This document shows, piece by piece, positions 35,728 to 44,033 of a DNA stretch of 64,000 bases. The position numbers were made by a program, and so were the translations under genes. The first letter of the stretch is position 1. Each line of letters begins with the position of its first letter. The notes below the pieces were generated by a model that was not told the DNA's origin, ran no database searches, and worked only from the letters and a program-made list of their open reading frames with translations. The stretch is from positions 310,001-374,000 of the forward strand of contig NZ_AP023366.1 in assembly GCF_015097055.1 (NCBI RefSeq). Reading direction: 5' to 3'. Source of the DNA: Effusibacillus dendaii (lineage in GTDB: Bacteria > Bacillota > Bacilli > Tumebacillales > Effusibacillaceae).

Positions 35728-36111
35728 ATGGCAAATCTGCCGAGTGAACTCAAATATTCAAAAGAACATGAATGGGTTCGTGTGGAAGGCAATAAAGCGT
35801 ACATAGGCATCACCGATTTTGCCCAGTCGGAGCTCGGAGATATTGTGTTTGTGGAACTGCCGGATGCGGGAGATGAAGTGCAGGCGAACTCGACGTTTGG
35901 TACCGTAGAGTCGGTGAAAACCGTATCGGATCTTTATGCGCCTGTCAGCGGAACGATCCTGGAAGTAAACGAATCGTTGGCTGATTCACCGGAAAAGGTG
36001 AATGAATCTCCTTATAATGACGGTTGGATGCTGGTTGTTGAGATGAAAGATCCATCTGAACTGGATAAGTTGCTGACAGCCGATCAATACGCTGACGTGA
36101 TCAAAGGGTAA
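35728..36111 (+). CDS. gcvH: Glycine cleavage system H protein
   Basis: A 127-residue lipoyl carrier protein. The lipoylated lysine is Lys64 in [22 protein letters not shown] precedes the ATG at 35728. No other glycine-cleavage genes are nearby; instead lipM follows 12 bp later. In B. subtilis GcvH is itself the obligate intermediate in lipoate assembly, so this pairing suits that job as well as glycine cleavage. Confidence 0.95.
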   Translation: MANLPSELKYSKEHEWVRVEGNKAYIGITDFAQSELGDIVFVELPDAGDEVQANSTFGTVESVKTVSDLYAPVSGTILEVNESLADSPEKVNESPYNDGWMLVVEMKDPSELDKLLTADQYADVIKG

Positions 36112-36123
36112 TTGTGATTTGCC

Positions 36124-36951
36124 TTGGAAACTTGGCGTTTATTACCAACCGGCCGTTTTTCAGCGGCAGAAAATATGGCGTTAGATGAGGCTGTTTTAAT
36201 GGCGCACAGCGAGGGGATCGTACCGCCAACCGTCCGATTTTACGGATGGAACCCGCCTGCTCTGTCAATTGGATATTTCCAAAGTATTTCGGAAGTTGAT
36301 TTTACAGCCCTACAGTCCAAACATATCGGATTTGTCCGGAGACCCACCGGGGGTCGTGCCGTTTTGCACGACCAAGAGTTGACCTATTCGATCGTGGTGT
36401 CCGAATCTCATCCGGATCTGCCTTCTTCTGTCAATGAATCGTACCGCGTTTTGGCGATGGGGCTGCTGGAAGGGTTTCGCAATCTGGGGTTGTCCGCCGA
36501 AATGATTACACTAGGTACAGAGGCGGAACAGAAACGGCATGAATCTCCCGGTTCAGCGGCCTGTTTCGATGCACCTTCCTGGTATGAATTGGTGGTTGAG
36601 GGCCGCAAGGTAACAGGCAGCGCCCAAACACGGCAAAAAGGTGTGGTGTTGCAGCACGGCGCGATTTTACTCGATTTGGATGTGGATCTCCTGTTTTCCG
36701 TTCTGTATTTTTCCTCGGTCAAACTGCGGGAACGGCTGAAATCCGCTTTTAGGGAAAGGGCGGTCTCCATTCGCCAATTGGCGGGCAGAACCGTTTCCTT
36801 TGAAGAGGCGGAAATGGCGTTTCGGTCCGGTTTTGAAGCAGGGTTGGGCGTTCGTTTGCTGCCCGGTGAGCTGACGGAGAGGGAAAAACAGTTGGCGGCA
36901 GAACTGGTCCGTACAAAATACGGCACGGCCGACTGGAATGAAAAAAGATGA
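36124..36951 (+). CDS. lipM: Octanoyl-[ACP]:GcvH octanoyltransferase LipM
   Basis: A 275-residue member of the lipoate ligase-like fold that moves octanoate from ACP to GcvH. It resembles B. subtilis LipM throughout: NMALDEA, RFYGWNPPALSIGYFQ, GFVRRPTGGRAVLHDQELTYS, the catalytic cysteine Cys147 in AACFDAPSWYEL, and Lys162 in GRKVTGSAQTRQKGV. Translation must start at TTG 36124, because a stop lies 9 bp upstream; the ribosome-binding site is poor. A strong terminator follows. It is not a lipoate ligase, given the cysteine. Confidence 0.93.
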   Translation: METWRLLPTGRFSAAENMALDEAVLMAHSEGIVPPTVRFYGWNPPALSIGYFQSISEVDFTALQSKHIGFVRRPTGGRAVLHDQELTYSIVVSESHPDLPSSVNESYRVLAMGLLEGFRNLGLSAEMITLGTEAEQKRHESPGSAACFDAPSWYELVVEGRKVTGSAQTRQKGVVLQHGAILLDLDVDLLFSVLYFSSVKLRERLKSAFRERAVSIRQLAGRTVSFEEAEMAFRSGFEAGLGVRLLPGELTEREKQLAAELVRTKYGTADWNEKR

Positions 36952-36964
36952 AACGCATATATAT

Positions 36965-36998
36965 AGCACTCGGAAGTGTTACTCCGAGTGCTTTTTTT
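36965..36998 (+). terminator. Terminator after lipM
   Basis: AGCACTCGGA and TCCGAGTGCT form a 10-bp perfect stem followed by a T-run. Confidence 0.92.
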
Positions 36999-37188
36999 GT
37001 TACAGGCTTGTTCTAAACGGGGGGTTTCTGCATATCCATAGAGAAGAAACACAATGCCTCCAAAATCGCCTCGGAATAAAACTCCTGATACCTCATATAC
37101 ATGTACAAAGCATCAGGAATGCCGGGGAGGGGTGAACAAGGGGTCTTTCGGTAACTTCTACGCCGACATTATGTAGGGAGGGAAAAGC

Positions 37189-38667
37189 GTGGAAAAGATT
37201 GATATTTTTAAAGATATTGCGGAACGGACTGGTGGGGATATCTATCTCGGCGTAGTAGGCCCTGTTCGTACCGGTAAATCTACATTCATCAAAAAGTTTA
37301 TGGAACTGATTGTGCTCCCGAACATCGCCGATGAAGCAGACCGCTTGCGGGCTACTGACGAATTGCCGCAAAGCGCGGCAGGACGGACTATTATGACGAC
37401 AGAACCGAAATTTATCCCCAATCAAGCAGTTGAAATTCATGTGGCGGAAGGGCTTGATATCAATATTCGTGTTGTCGATTGTGTCGGTTATGCGGTTGAA
37501 GGCGCACGCGGATACGAAGACGAAAGCGGTCCCCGCATGGTCAGCACTCCTTGGTTCGAAGATCCGATTCCGTTCCAGGAAGCGGCTGAAGTGGGCACAC
37601 GCAAGGTAATTGCCGATCATTCGACGATCGGACTGGTGATTACAACAGACGGCACGATTGCAGAAATTCCCCGTGAATCCTATGTGGATGCGGAAGAACG
37701 GGTTGTTAACGAATTAAGGGAATTGGGAAAACCGTTTGTAATGGTGATTAACTCCACCCACCCGCATGCACCGGAAACAGAAGCATTGCGTGCCGAATTG
37801 AATGAGAAATACGACATTCCGGTTGTTGCCATGTCGGTTGCCACCATGAACCAGGACGATATTATGCTGGTTTTGCGGGAAGCGTTGTATGAATTCCCGG
37901 TTCACGAAGTGAACGTGAACCTGCCTTCCTGGGTGATGGTGCTTGATTCGGATCACTGGCTTCGTAAAAATTATGAAGAGTGTGTTCGTGATACGGTAGA
38001 AGATATTCGCCGTTTGCGCGATATAGATCGCGTGGTAGCAGCTTTTAACGATTATGATTTTATCTCCCGGGCCGCTCTTGCGAGAATGGATATGGGGCAA
38101 GGTATTGCAGACATCGATCTGTCTGCTCCCGATGAACTGTATGATATGGTTTTGACTGAAATCGTAGGCGTCGAAATCCGCGGCAAAGACCATTTGTTGC
38201 AGTTGATGAAAGACTTTACGACTGCCAAACGGGAATATGACAAAGTAGCGGAAGCGCTTCGTATGGTAAAACTAACCGGTTATGGCATTGCACCGCCCGT
38301 TTTGGAGGAAATGACGCTTGACGAACCGGAACTGATCCGTCAGGGATCCCGTTTCGGAGTCCGACTGCGGGCAACCGCTCCGTCTATTCATATGATTCGG
38401 GTCGATGTGGAATCTGAATTTGCTCCGATTGTCGGGACGGAAAAACAAAGCGAAGAACTGGTTCGCTATTTGATGCAAGACTTTGAAGAAGATCCGTTGA
38501 AAATCTGGGATAGCGACATTTTTGGAAAATCGTTGTCTGCGATTGTGCGTGAAGGAATTTCTGCAAAATTGGCGATGATGCCGGAAAATGCCCAATATAA
38601 GCTGAAGGAAACGCTGGAACGGATCATCAATGAAGGCAGCGGAGGTTTAATCGCGATCATATTGTAA
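37189..38667 (+). CDS. spoIVA: Stage IV sporulation protein A
   Basis: A 492-residue ATPase that polymerises on the forespore surface and forms the basement layer of the spore coat. The Walker A motif GPVRTGKS is at 24-31; VVDCVGYAVEGA, HSTIGLVITTDGTI and the C-terminal NEGSGGLIAIIL are family hallmarks. The start is GTG 37189 with GGGAGGG upstream. Length equals that of B. subtilis SpoIVA. Mother-cell (SigE) transcription is expected; I could not assign a convincing SigE promoter in the leader. Confidence 0.96.
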   Translation: MEKIDIFKDIAERTGGDIYLGVVGPVRTGKSTFIKKFMELIVLPNIADEADRLRATDELPQSAAGRTIMTTEPKFIPNQAVEIHVAEGLDINIRVVDCVGYAVEGARGYEDESGPRMVSTPWFEDPIPFQEAAEVGTRKVIADHSTIGLVITTDGTIAEIPRESYVDAEERVVNELRELGKPFVMVINSTHPHAPETEALRAELNEKYDIPVVAMSVATMNQDDIMLVLREALYEFPVHEVNVNLPSWVMVLDSDHWLRKNYEECVRDTVEDIRRLRDIDRVVAAFNDYDFISRAALARMDMGQGIADIDLSAPDELYDMVLTEIVGVEIRGKDHLLQLMKDFTTAKREYDKVAEALRMVKLTGYGIAPPVLEEMTLDEPELIRQGSRFGVRLRATAPSIHMIRVDVESEFAPIVGTEKQSEELVRYLMQDFEEDPLKIWDSDIFGKSLSAIVREGISAKLAMMPENAQYKLKETLERIINEGSGGLIAIIL

Positions 38668-38702
38668 CCTTTTTAATTTAAATTGTCACACATTATATGA
38701 TT

Positions 38703-38749
38703 GAGGTATATCGCAAAGTGTCATTACGCTTTGTGTTATACCTCTTTTT
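38703..38749 (+). terminator. Terminator after spoIVA
   Basis: GAGGTATA and TATACCTC form the outer stem with CAAAG/CTTTG inside, followed by five T residues. Confidence 0.85.
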
Positions 38750-38855
38750 ACAGTTAAAAAGCAATCGTGCAGAAACCGCTTCGAATGTTGCGTATTACGA
38801 TAATGGGAGATACTAGAATATGTAGGTTGGACATTACTAAGAGGAGTTGGTTGGA

Positions 38856-39266
38856 GTGGGAAACTCAAATCAAAAAATCACGACTTTTTTAATGTTCTCC
38901 GGCCAGGCTGAAGAGGCTATGAATTTTTACACATCTGTCTTTGATCAATCAGAAATTATTAGCATTACTCGCTATGGAGCGAATGAAGCCGGCAAAGAGG
39001 GAACCGTGCTGCAAGCCGCGTTTTCGCTAAACGGCCAACTGTTTAGGTGTATAGATAGCAGCGTTACGCATGAATTTACATTTACTCCTGCAATATCACT
39101 GTATGTAGCCTGTGATACCGAAGACGAGATTGAACGATACTTTAAGCAGCTATCTCAAGATGGCACCGTTTTAATGCCGTTATCAGCGTATCCATTTAGT
39201 CAAAAATATGGTTGGGTTACAGACAAATACGGCGTATCCTGGCAGCTTAACCTCGCAAAGAACTGA
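38856..39266 (+). CDS. VOC family protein (PhnB-like)
   Basis: A 136-residue protein of the vicinal oxygen chelate superfamily, PhnB/3-demethylubiquinone-methyltransferase-like subgroup. FLMFSGQAEEAMNFYTSVF at the N-terminus and the closing KYGWVTDKYGVSWQLN are typical. The GTG at 38856 has GAGGAG 9 nt upstream; an in-frame TTG at 38847 is an alternative. Such proteins often lack an assigned substrate. Its base composition looks slightly more AT-rich than its neighbours. Confidence 0.8.
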   Translation: MGNSNQKITTFLMFSGQAEEAMNFYTSVFDQSEIISITRYGANEAGKEGTVLQAAFSLNGQLFRCIDSSVTHEFTFTPAISLYVACDTEDEIERYFKQLSQDGTVLMPLSAYPFSQKYGWVTDKYGVSWQLNLAKN

Positions 39267-39410
39267 CACGATGTCATCCAAGGAGCAGTCTTCATTAGGG
39301 TTAACCAACATCGCGTCCGGTATTCGACGGTTATATTGCAGGATTGTTCCACTGGGCATATTGGTACCTCATTCCGCTCCCCATACTTGTGCGCCATCCC
39401 TTTTTTCCGG

Positions 39411-39452
39411 AAGCTTCTGCCGGAGGAACAAGCTCCGATAGAAGCTTTTTTA
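39411..39452 (+). terminator. Terminator before hbs
   Basis: AAGCTTCT and AGAAGCTT form the outer stem with a CGGAG/CTCCG inner stem, followed by Ts. Confidence 0.85.
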
Positions 39453-39540
39453 TTTTTCACTAGTCAGGTATATTTTTATAAATTATGGAAACACAAGTAA
39501 TACCGCATCACTGGGGAAGCCGGAGAGGGGGTGTTGGATA

Positions 39541-39813
39541 ATGAATAAGACAGATCTTGTTACAGCAGTGGCCGAAAAATCGGAACTGACTAAAAAAGAT
39601 GCGACAAGAGCAGTCGATGCTGTTTTTGAATCGATTATGGAAGCATTGGCGAATGGAGATAAAGTACAACTGATCGGGTTCGGCAATTTTGAAACCAGAG
39701 AACGGGCCGCCCGAAAAGGAAGAAATCCTCAGACAGGCGAGGAAATCGAAATTTCTGCCAGCAAGGTACCGACCTTCCGGGCAGGAAAAGCGTTCAAAGA
39801 TGCAATCAAGTAA
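39541..39813 (+). CDS. hbs: DNA-binding protein HU (HBsu)
   Basis: A 90-residue histone-like nucleoid protein. The N-terminal helices [21 protein letters not shown], the signature [21 protein letters not shown] and the DNA-intercalating proline region are complete. It lies after spoIVA, as in B. subtilis, but folE (mtrA) does not follow it here. Confidence 0.96.
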   Translation: MNKTDLVTAVAEKSELTKKDATRAVDAVFESIMEALANGDKVQLIGFGNFETRERAARKGRNPQTGEEIEISASKVPTFRAGKAFKDAIK

Positions 39814-39972
39814 GTCAAAAGGTCCTTCGAGCGGCTTTTCGTTTAATCAGCGGATGCCGAACCGATGGACTTTTTTATTTGAACCCGTCCCGGGTCATTC
39901 GGATTACTTCCGCGTATTGCCGTCGGAATGGTATAATAATAAGTACCCGTTGCGTTCCAGGGGGGGTTATCG

Positions 39973-41310
39973 ATGGTCGTCAAATCGATTTTTAGAGGAT
40001 TGACCGGAACTCTTTTCAGTTTGATTGTCTTTTTGTTTTTATATAGTCCCGTTTTTGCTGCCGAATATCGTTCACCGGAAGGAATCGTATTTCACAGCGA
40101 ATCGGCCAATTGGAATTCAGTTGCCAAGCTGCAGCAGGTTTATCAGGAATTGTTGAGAAACGGTCACGGAGAAGAAATCAAACTGCTTTCTTCCGTAACG
40201 ATTGTGGACGGGTATCCGAAGGGGAAAAATGTCGCAGGCGAATACCAGTTCCATTCCACTGTTGACACTTTAGGGCGCAACAAAATGATGCCGGGGCAAA
40301 TTTTCATATTTGGCGGCAATGAAAGGAACACGATCGAATCGATTGCAAAAACATTGTCTCATGAATACGGACACCATGTAACACATTATTATTCAATTAT
40401 GCAGGATGGTTTTTCGATCACGGATGAAGCGCGTTGGTCGCATACTACATATGCGAAATTGCGGGGATTGTCGAATGACCCGCGCATCAATTCATCGAAC
40501 GAACATCGTTGGCAGTTGGCGGAAATTGCAGCGGAAGATTATGTTCAGCTATGCGGCTCTCCGACTGCAAAATTGGTTCATCCGTTTCCATCCCGGTTTG
40601 ATATGCTGGCAAATGGTCAACAAGTAGCGAGTATTCGCTGGGATGCCTCTATGTTTAATGTGGCTCCGCAGGAAAACACCGACCTGCCGCTGGCTGCTCA
40701 GGTGCCAGGGCTGTATGATTGGTTTGCCGATCATTTGGGCTTGCCTAAAAATCACCAATTGCCTCGGAAGCCAGAGCTTCAAGTGGCGGGAGTTGTTAAG
40801 CAGGGGGAGGCCGGGTACCAGGTAAAATTGGCATGGTCGGGTGACTCCGACCCGCAGACCATGTATACCTTGGTCAGCTACAAAGAAGGAGACGTGTTGC
40901 CAGAACCGGTTGTCACGAGAACTGGCGCGCAACCGCTGAACGGGGTGTACGGAGCTATCGTTGTGGTAAAACCGACATCCATACTGACCTATCAGGATCC
41001 AAATGCAACAGGTGTTCACCGGTTCCGGGTTTACGCACAGAATGCAGCCGGATTTGTCATAAGTTCACCGATTGTGGAAATCAACATGAGCGATCCGCGC
41101 TCCTACACCGTATCTGATTTTACGGTCAACCAAACGCAAACCGTTGCTGCCGAATCCACTCAAATAAACGAAACAGCGGTTTTTCCGACAACCGCTTCCG
41201 GCTGGTTCAATCTTATTTTTCAAGCTGTGGAAGCGACATTGGACACGTTAGGGCGAATGGTGGATCGATTGCTTCATTCAGAAGGTGCTCAAACAGGGGT
41301 TCGGATTTAA
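39973..41310 (+). CDS. Secreted zinc metallopeptidase-like protein
   Basis: A 445-residue protein that I cannot place in a named family. A signal peptide (about 1-29, ending SPVFAA) is followed by a domain holding the zinc motif HEYGH (130-134) in TLSHEYGHHVTHYY. A downstream WQLAEIAAEDYVQL could supply the third ligand. The region from about 255 to 365 looks like a fibronectin III-like module (KLAWSGDSDPQTMYTLVSYKEG). AGGGGGG precedes the ATG. It sits between hbs and tRNA-Pro, where B. subtilis has no such gene. Confidence 0.7.
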   Translation: MVVKSIFRGLTGTLFSLIVFLFLYSPVFAAEYRSPEGIVFHSESANWNSVAKLQQVYQELLRNGHGEEIKLLSSVTIVDGYPKGKNVAGEYQFHSTVDTLGRNKMMPGQIFIFGGNERNTIESIAKTLSHEYGHHVTHYYSIMQDGFSITDEARWSHTTYAKLRGLSNDPRINSSNEHRWQLAEIAAEDYVQLCGSPTAKLVHPFPSRFDMLANGQQVASIRWDASMFNVAPQENTDLPLAAQVPGLYDWFADHLGLPKNHQLPRKPELQVAGVVKQGEAGYQVKLAWSGDSDPQTMYTLVSYKEGDVLPEPVVTRTGAQPLNGVYGAIVVVKPTSILTYQDPNATGVHRFRVYAQNAAGFVISSPIVEINMSDPRSYTVSDFTVNQTQTVAAESTQINETAVFPTTASGWFNLIFQAVEATLDTLGRMVDRLLHSEGAQTGVRI

Positions 41311-41497
41311 GTTTGCGTTAGAACACAACAAATAGGAGAGAATGGGCGGAAGTTGGCAATAGTACGAAGGAAACGGTTTTTTTGTTACGATGGATCACAG
41401 AACCATGCTTGCGAAAAGGGTTGAGCTCTTGTATAATCAAATTCGTTGCCGTCAGTTGCTTGTAAATGAAAAGGGGTATACTGTTTGAGCAAATGCT

Positions 41498-41574
41498 CGG
41501 GATATAGCGCAGTTTGGTAGCGCGCTACCTTGGGGTGGTAGAGGTCGTGGGTTCAAATCCCGCTATCCCGACCA
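41498..41574 (+). tRNA. tRNA-Pro (GGG)
   Basis: The acceptor CGGGATA pairs with TATCCCG before A-CCA; the anticodon loop TTGGGGT gives GGG. CCA is encoded. It stands alone at the left edge of the gene-poor island. Confidence 0.97.
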
Positions 41575-41583
41575 GAATGTAGG

Positions 41584-41607
41584 GGGACCCATAAGGGTCC
41601 CTTTGTT
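41584..41607 (+). terminator. Terminator after tRNA-Pro
   Basis: GGGACCC and GGGTCCC pair around ATAA and are followed by a T-rich stretch. Confidence 0.8.
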
Positions 41608-41658
41608 GTATGGTGCACTACAACCGTTTCCAAGCTTTCCAAATCCATGGAATGCATA

Positions 41659-41790
41659 TTACGTTTTGGCCTTATTGGATCCACGGTATCGCATTTCAAA
41701 CCGTCGGCCGCAGTCAGAACAAAAAGCCAGTAGATGTTTCTTGGCATGATCATCGCTACATACTCACGTAATGTGTATACGGTGGGTCAT
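41659..41790 (-). pseudogene. Possible zinc-ribbon remnant with in-frame stop
   Basis: Reading from ATG 41790 on the minus strand gives MTHRIHIT, a TGA stop, then VCSDDHAKKHLLAFCSDCG and RRFEMRYRGSNKAKT before TAA. The CSDCGRRFE part resembles a zinc knuckle. The interrupting stop and lack of a ribosome-binding site suggest decay; chance is also possible. Confidence 0.25.
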
Positions 41791-41893
41791 AAGTTTCCGG
41801 TATACCCGGGGATTTTTTATGCCCATCTCTTGCACCAATAGTGTAATTTTTCACAAATTGGCAATATTATATTGAGACAGTTGCTTTTCCATT

Positions 41894-41931
41894 ACCTCCC
41901 TGTTTCCCAGGTTTGGGCCGGGGGGTTTTTT
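41894..41931 (+). terminator. Terminator-like hairpin
   Basis: ACCTCCC pairs with GGGGGGT (one wobble), with a CCCAGG-containing interior, followed by six T residues. No intact gene precedes it. Confidence 0.55.
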
Positions 41932-42652
41932 ATTGATCCGGAAATACAGTATCTTCCGAACCAAGTACGTGAAGAGACGGCGAACCACTTACGAAAAAAG
42001 ACTGCTTACAAAAAGTAAGTAGATAACTCAAGGAGGCGATAAGTTACACAATGGGCTAAGTGTTAGGGAATTTTGACGCATACCTGCCATCATCTTATGG
42101 GCCAATGGGCAGGAGTGTGCATCTCACTCCCAGGTTTGTGATTGGGAAGCGCCGCTATTTTGCCAGCGAAGTCCCGGAGCATATTTTGCCCGAGCGGAGA
42201 AAGATTTACACACGGTGTCGATCGAAGAGATAACCATATAGGCGAGTATTTTTTCAAATGATTTGATCTGGATATCCAGACAGGATTTTACAAAATTATG
42301 TCTCGAAATTCAAAATTGCAATAAAAGTAATGGACAGGGTGAATCGAAAGGAATGCCTTTCCCGCCTCGTGTCATGGCAGAAGAGGTGGGGTTATTGTTA
42401 GAGAGGAATCTATAGTCATTTTATGCTAACGGGAATCGAGAGTGGAGGAGCGTAAATTTTACGACTCCTCTTTGAGCTTGATTAGTTAATGGGTAGATCG
42501 CGAACATCATAATTGCTCGTGGCGTAAACTTTTTGCCCGATAATTCTCTCGCCCGATGTGTAATTGGTCACAGTGGGTGCTGGTGCTACAAGTGGCATGG
42601 GCACTCCATACGAGACCTGTCCTGTCGCTCATGTGAGGAGGGGATTATGTAA

Positions 42653-42676
42653 GGAAGTGGGGGCAGTCCCACTTCC
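42653..42676. other. Perfect hairpin upstream of the pspA pair
   Basis: GGAAGTGGG (42653-42661) and CCCACTTCC (42668-42676) pair around 6 nt, immediately before an AAGGAGGT. There is no T-run. Confidence 0.45.
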
Positions 42677-42723
42677 CTGAGAAAGGAGGTACTTGTACGG
42701 TGCTTGGCGCTCCCGTTGGGCTA

Positions 42724-42748
42724 TGAGGGAGTTGTCCCTCACTATAAT
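42724..42748 (+). promoter_or_regulatory. Possible promoter with palindromic operator for the pspA pair
   Basis: TGAGGGA (42724-42730) and TCCCTCA (42735-42741) form a 7-bp inverted repeat that abuts TATAAT (42743-42748). A regulator bound here would cover the spacer. No clear -35 is present. Confidence 0.4.
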
Positions 42749-42909
42749 CTATTCATGCAGAAATAATAGGGGACTACACGTGTGCTGAAGATCGAACAAA
42801 ATCCGCAGGTATTGCAAGCTCCCGAAAATACCTGATTTGATTGATGCTGTTAATGTATTTTTCATTTTTCTTCCGTACGATAAAGCCAGTCCATACAAGG
42901 GAGGTAGGA

Positions 42910-43317
42910 ATGATGCGGGAACATGCGTACCGAATGAATGAACTGATGATGCAGCACGGGCACGTACTGCACCACGGTCCAGGGCTTGTTGCACTGCTGC
43001 TGGCAGCAGCGGTGTGGGGCGTAGCAATGGTGTGTGGCTGGCGGTTATTCCGGAACGGGGCAGGGGGTTATAAACTGCTCGGACTGCTTTTGATCGGGAT
43101 TGGACTGCTGCCGTTGAGTGGGATATTGATTCCGGCATTGCTAATCGGAGTGCTCGTATGGATCTGGAAAAAAGGCAAAAGAGTATCACGCGAACGTGAA
43201 TGGGCGGACGTTGTCTCGGCTGCGGCCGCAGCAGCCAGTGTTCGCCCGGGTTACGATGTGCTGGATGAATGGGAACGCAAGTTGCGTAACAATCAAAACC
43301 AAACTAAAGGAGAATGA
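42910..43317 (+). CDS. Small membrane protein paired with PspA
   Basis: A 135-residue protein with two or three hydrophobic segments (about 24-46 and 52-80) and a charged C-terminal tail (KKGKRVSREREWADVV...). GGGAGG lies upstream of ATG 42910 (ATG 42913 is an alternative). The stop overlaps the upstream ATG of the PspA frame, so the two are coupled. It could be a membrane partner that recruits PspA, in the manner of LiaI or PspB/C, but there is no sequence match that proves this. Confidence 0.65.
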   Translation: MMREHAYRMNELMMQHGHVLHHGPGLVALLLAAAVWGVAMVCGWRLFRNGAGGYKLLGLLLIGIGLLPLSGILIPALLIGVLVWIWKKGKRVSREREWADVVSAAAAAASVRPGYDVLDEWERKLRNNQNQTKGE

Positions 43318-43322
43318 ACAGT

Positions 43323-43982
43323 ATGGGAATCTTAAAACGTGTGCGTGATCTGGTGTCGGCAAATCTGCATGAGGCGTTCGATCAGTTGGAAAATCCGGTT
43401 GTGATGATCAAGCACTACATACGCGACCTGGAGAAAGAAATTGACCATGCGGAAACGGTGCTTGCGCGCCAGGAAGCGGCGGAGCAAATGTTTACGCGTC
43501 TGGTCACTGAGACGGAAGCGCGGGTGGAGAAACGATTGCGGCAGGCGAAGCTGGCGGTAGAGACGGGGGAAGAAGACATGGCAAAACTGGCGCTCGCAGA
43601 CAAATTGGAGGCGGAAGCCAAACTTGCTGAGTACCGACAACAAGTAGACGTCATCCGTGAGCAAACGCTGCGACTGCGTGGACAGTTGGAAGAACTGTGG
43701 GCAAAGTATCAAGAACTGGAAAGCCGGAAAGTGTATCTGGTATCACGGGCGGCAGCCGCACAGTCAATTCGGCAGATGAACTGCGTGATGGATACGGTCG
43801 ACACAAAAAGCGCTGTAAAAGGATTCGAACGTATGGAAGAACGCGTGCGGATGATGGAGTTGCAGGCGTCTATCAGAACCGGACGAGCCCGAAAGACAGG
43901 ACTGGTTTCTCAGGTTGGCGAACGCGAGTTGCAGGAGCGTCTGCAAATCGAATTGGAGAAATTGAAAGCAGAGAGCAGATAG
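43323..43982 (+). CDS. PspA/IM30 family envelope-stress protein
   Basis: A 219-residue, nearly all-helical coiled-coil protein of the PspA/IM30 (ESCRT-III-like) family, which protects membrane integrity. MGILKRVRDLVSANLHEAFDQLENPVVMIKHYIRDLE is the amphipathic N-terminal start typical of the family. The ATG at 43323 has AAGGAG 10 nt upstream; the ATG at 43314 overlaps the previous stop. It is followed by a terminator. In B. subtilis, PspA homologues respond to SigW or LiaR; no such site is evident here. Confidence 0.9.
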   Translation: MGILKRVRDLVSANLHEAFDQLENPVVMIKHYIRDLEKEIDHAETVLARQEAAEQMFTRLVTETEARVEKRLRQAKLAVETGEEDMAKLALADKLEAEAKLAEYRQQVDVIREQTLRLRGQLEELWAKYQELESRKVYLVSRAAAAQSIRQMNCVMDTVDTKSAVKGFERMEERVRMMELQASIRTGRARKTGLVSQVGERELQERLQIELEKLKAESR

Positions 43983-44001
43983 GACCCATCGGCAATAGGA
44001 G

Positions 44002-44030
44002 AGACCCTTATTTCTCAAGGGTCTTTTCGT
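44002..44030 (+). terminator. Terminator after pspA
   Basis: AGACCCTT and AAGGGTCT form an 8-bp stem followed by a T-rich tract. Confidence 0.88.
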
Positions 44031-44033
44031 TTT

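Larger units (their letters stand above)
41608..42909. other. Gene-poor stretch with eroded remnants
   Basis: About 1.3 kb without an intact gene. I see one terminator-like hairpin (41894-41931), a possible zinc-ribbon remnant (41659-41790, minus), a hairpin GGAG-CGTAAATTTTACG-ACTCC around 42450 and two strong Shine-Dalgarno-like sites that lead into immediate stops (AAGGAGG near 42030, then ATG-GGC-TAA; AAGGAGGT near 42685, then an 8-codon frame). These look like leftovers of decayed genes. Nothing else is recognisable. Confidence 0.5.

Noticed and set aside
37060-37110. SigE promoter before spoIVA
   Set aside because: CATATACAT is similar to a SigE -10, but no acceptable -35 lies at the right distance, so I did not annotate it.
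42749-43189. 146-residue minus-strand frame
   Set aside because: It lies antisense to the small membrane gene paired with pspA, whose ribosome-binding site and membrane pattern are better supported.
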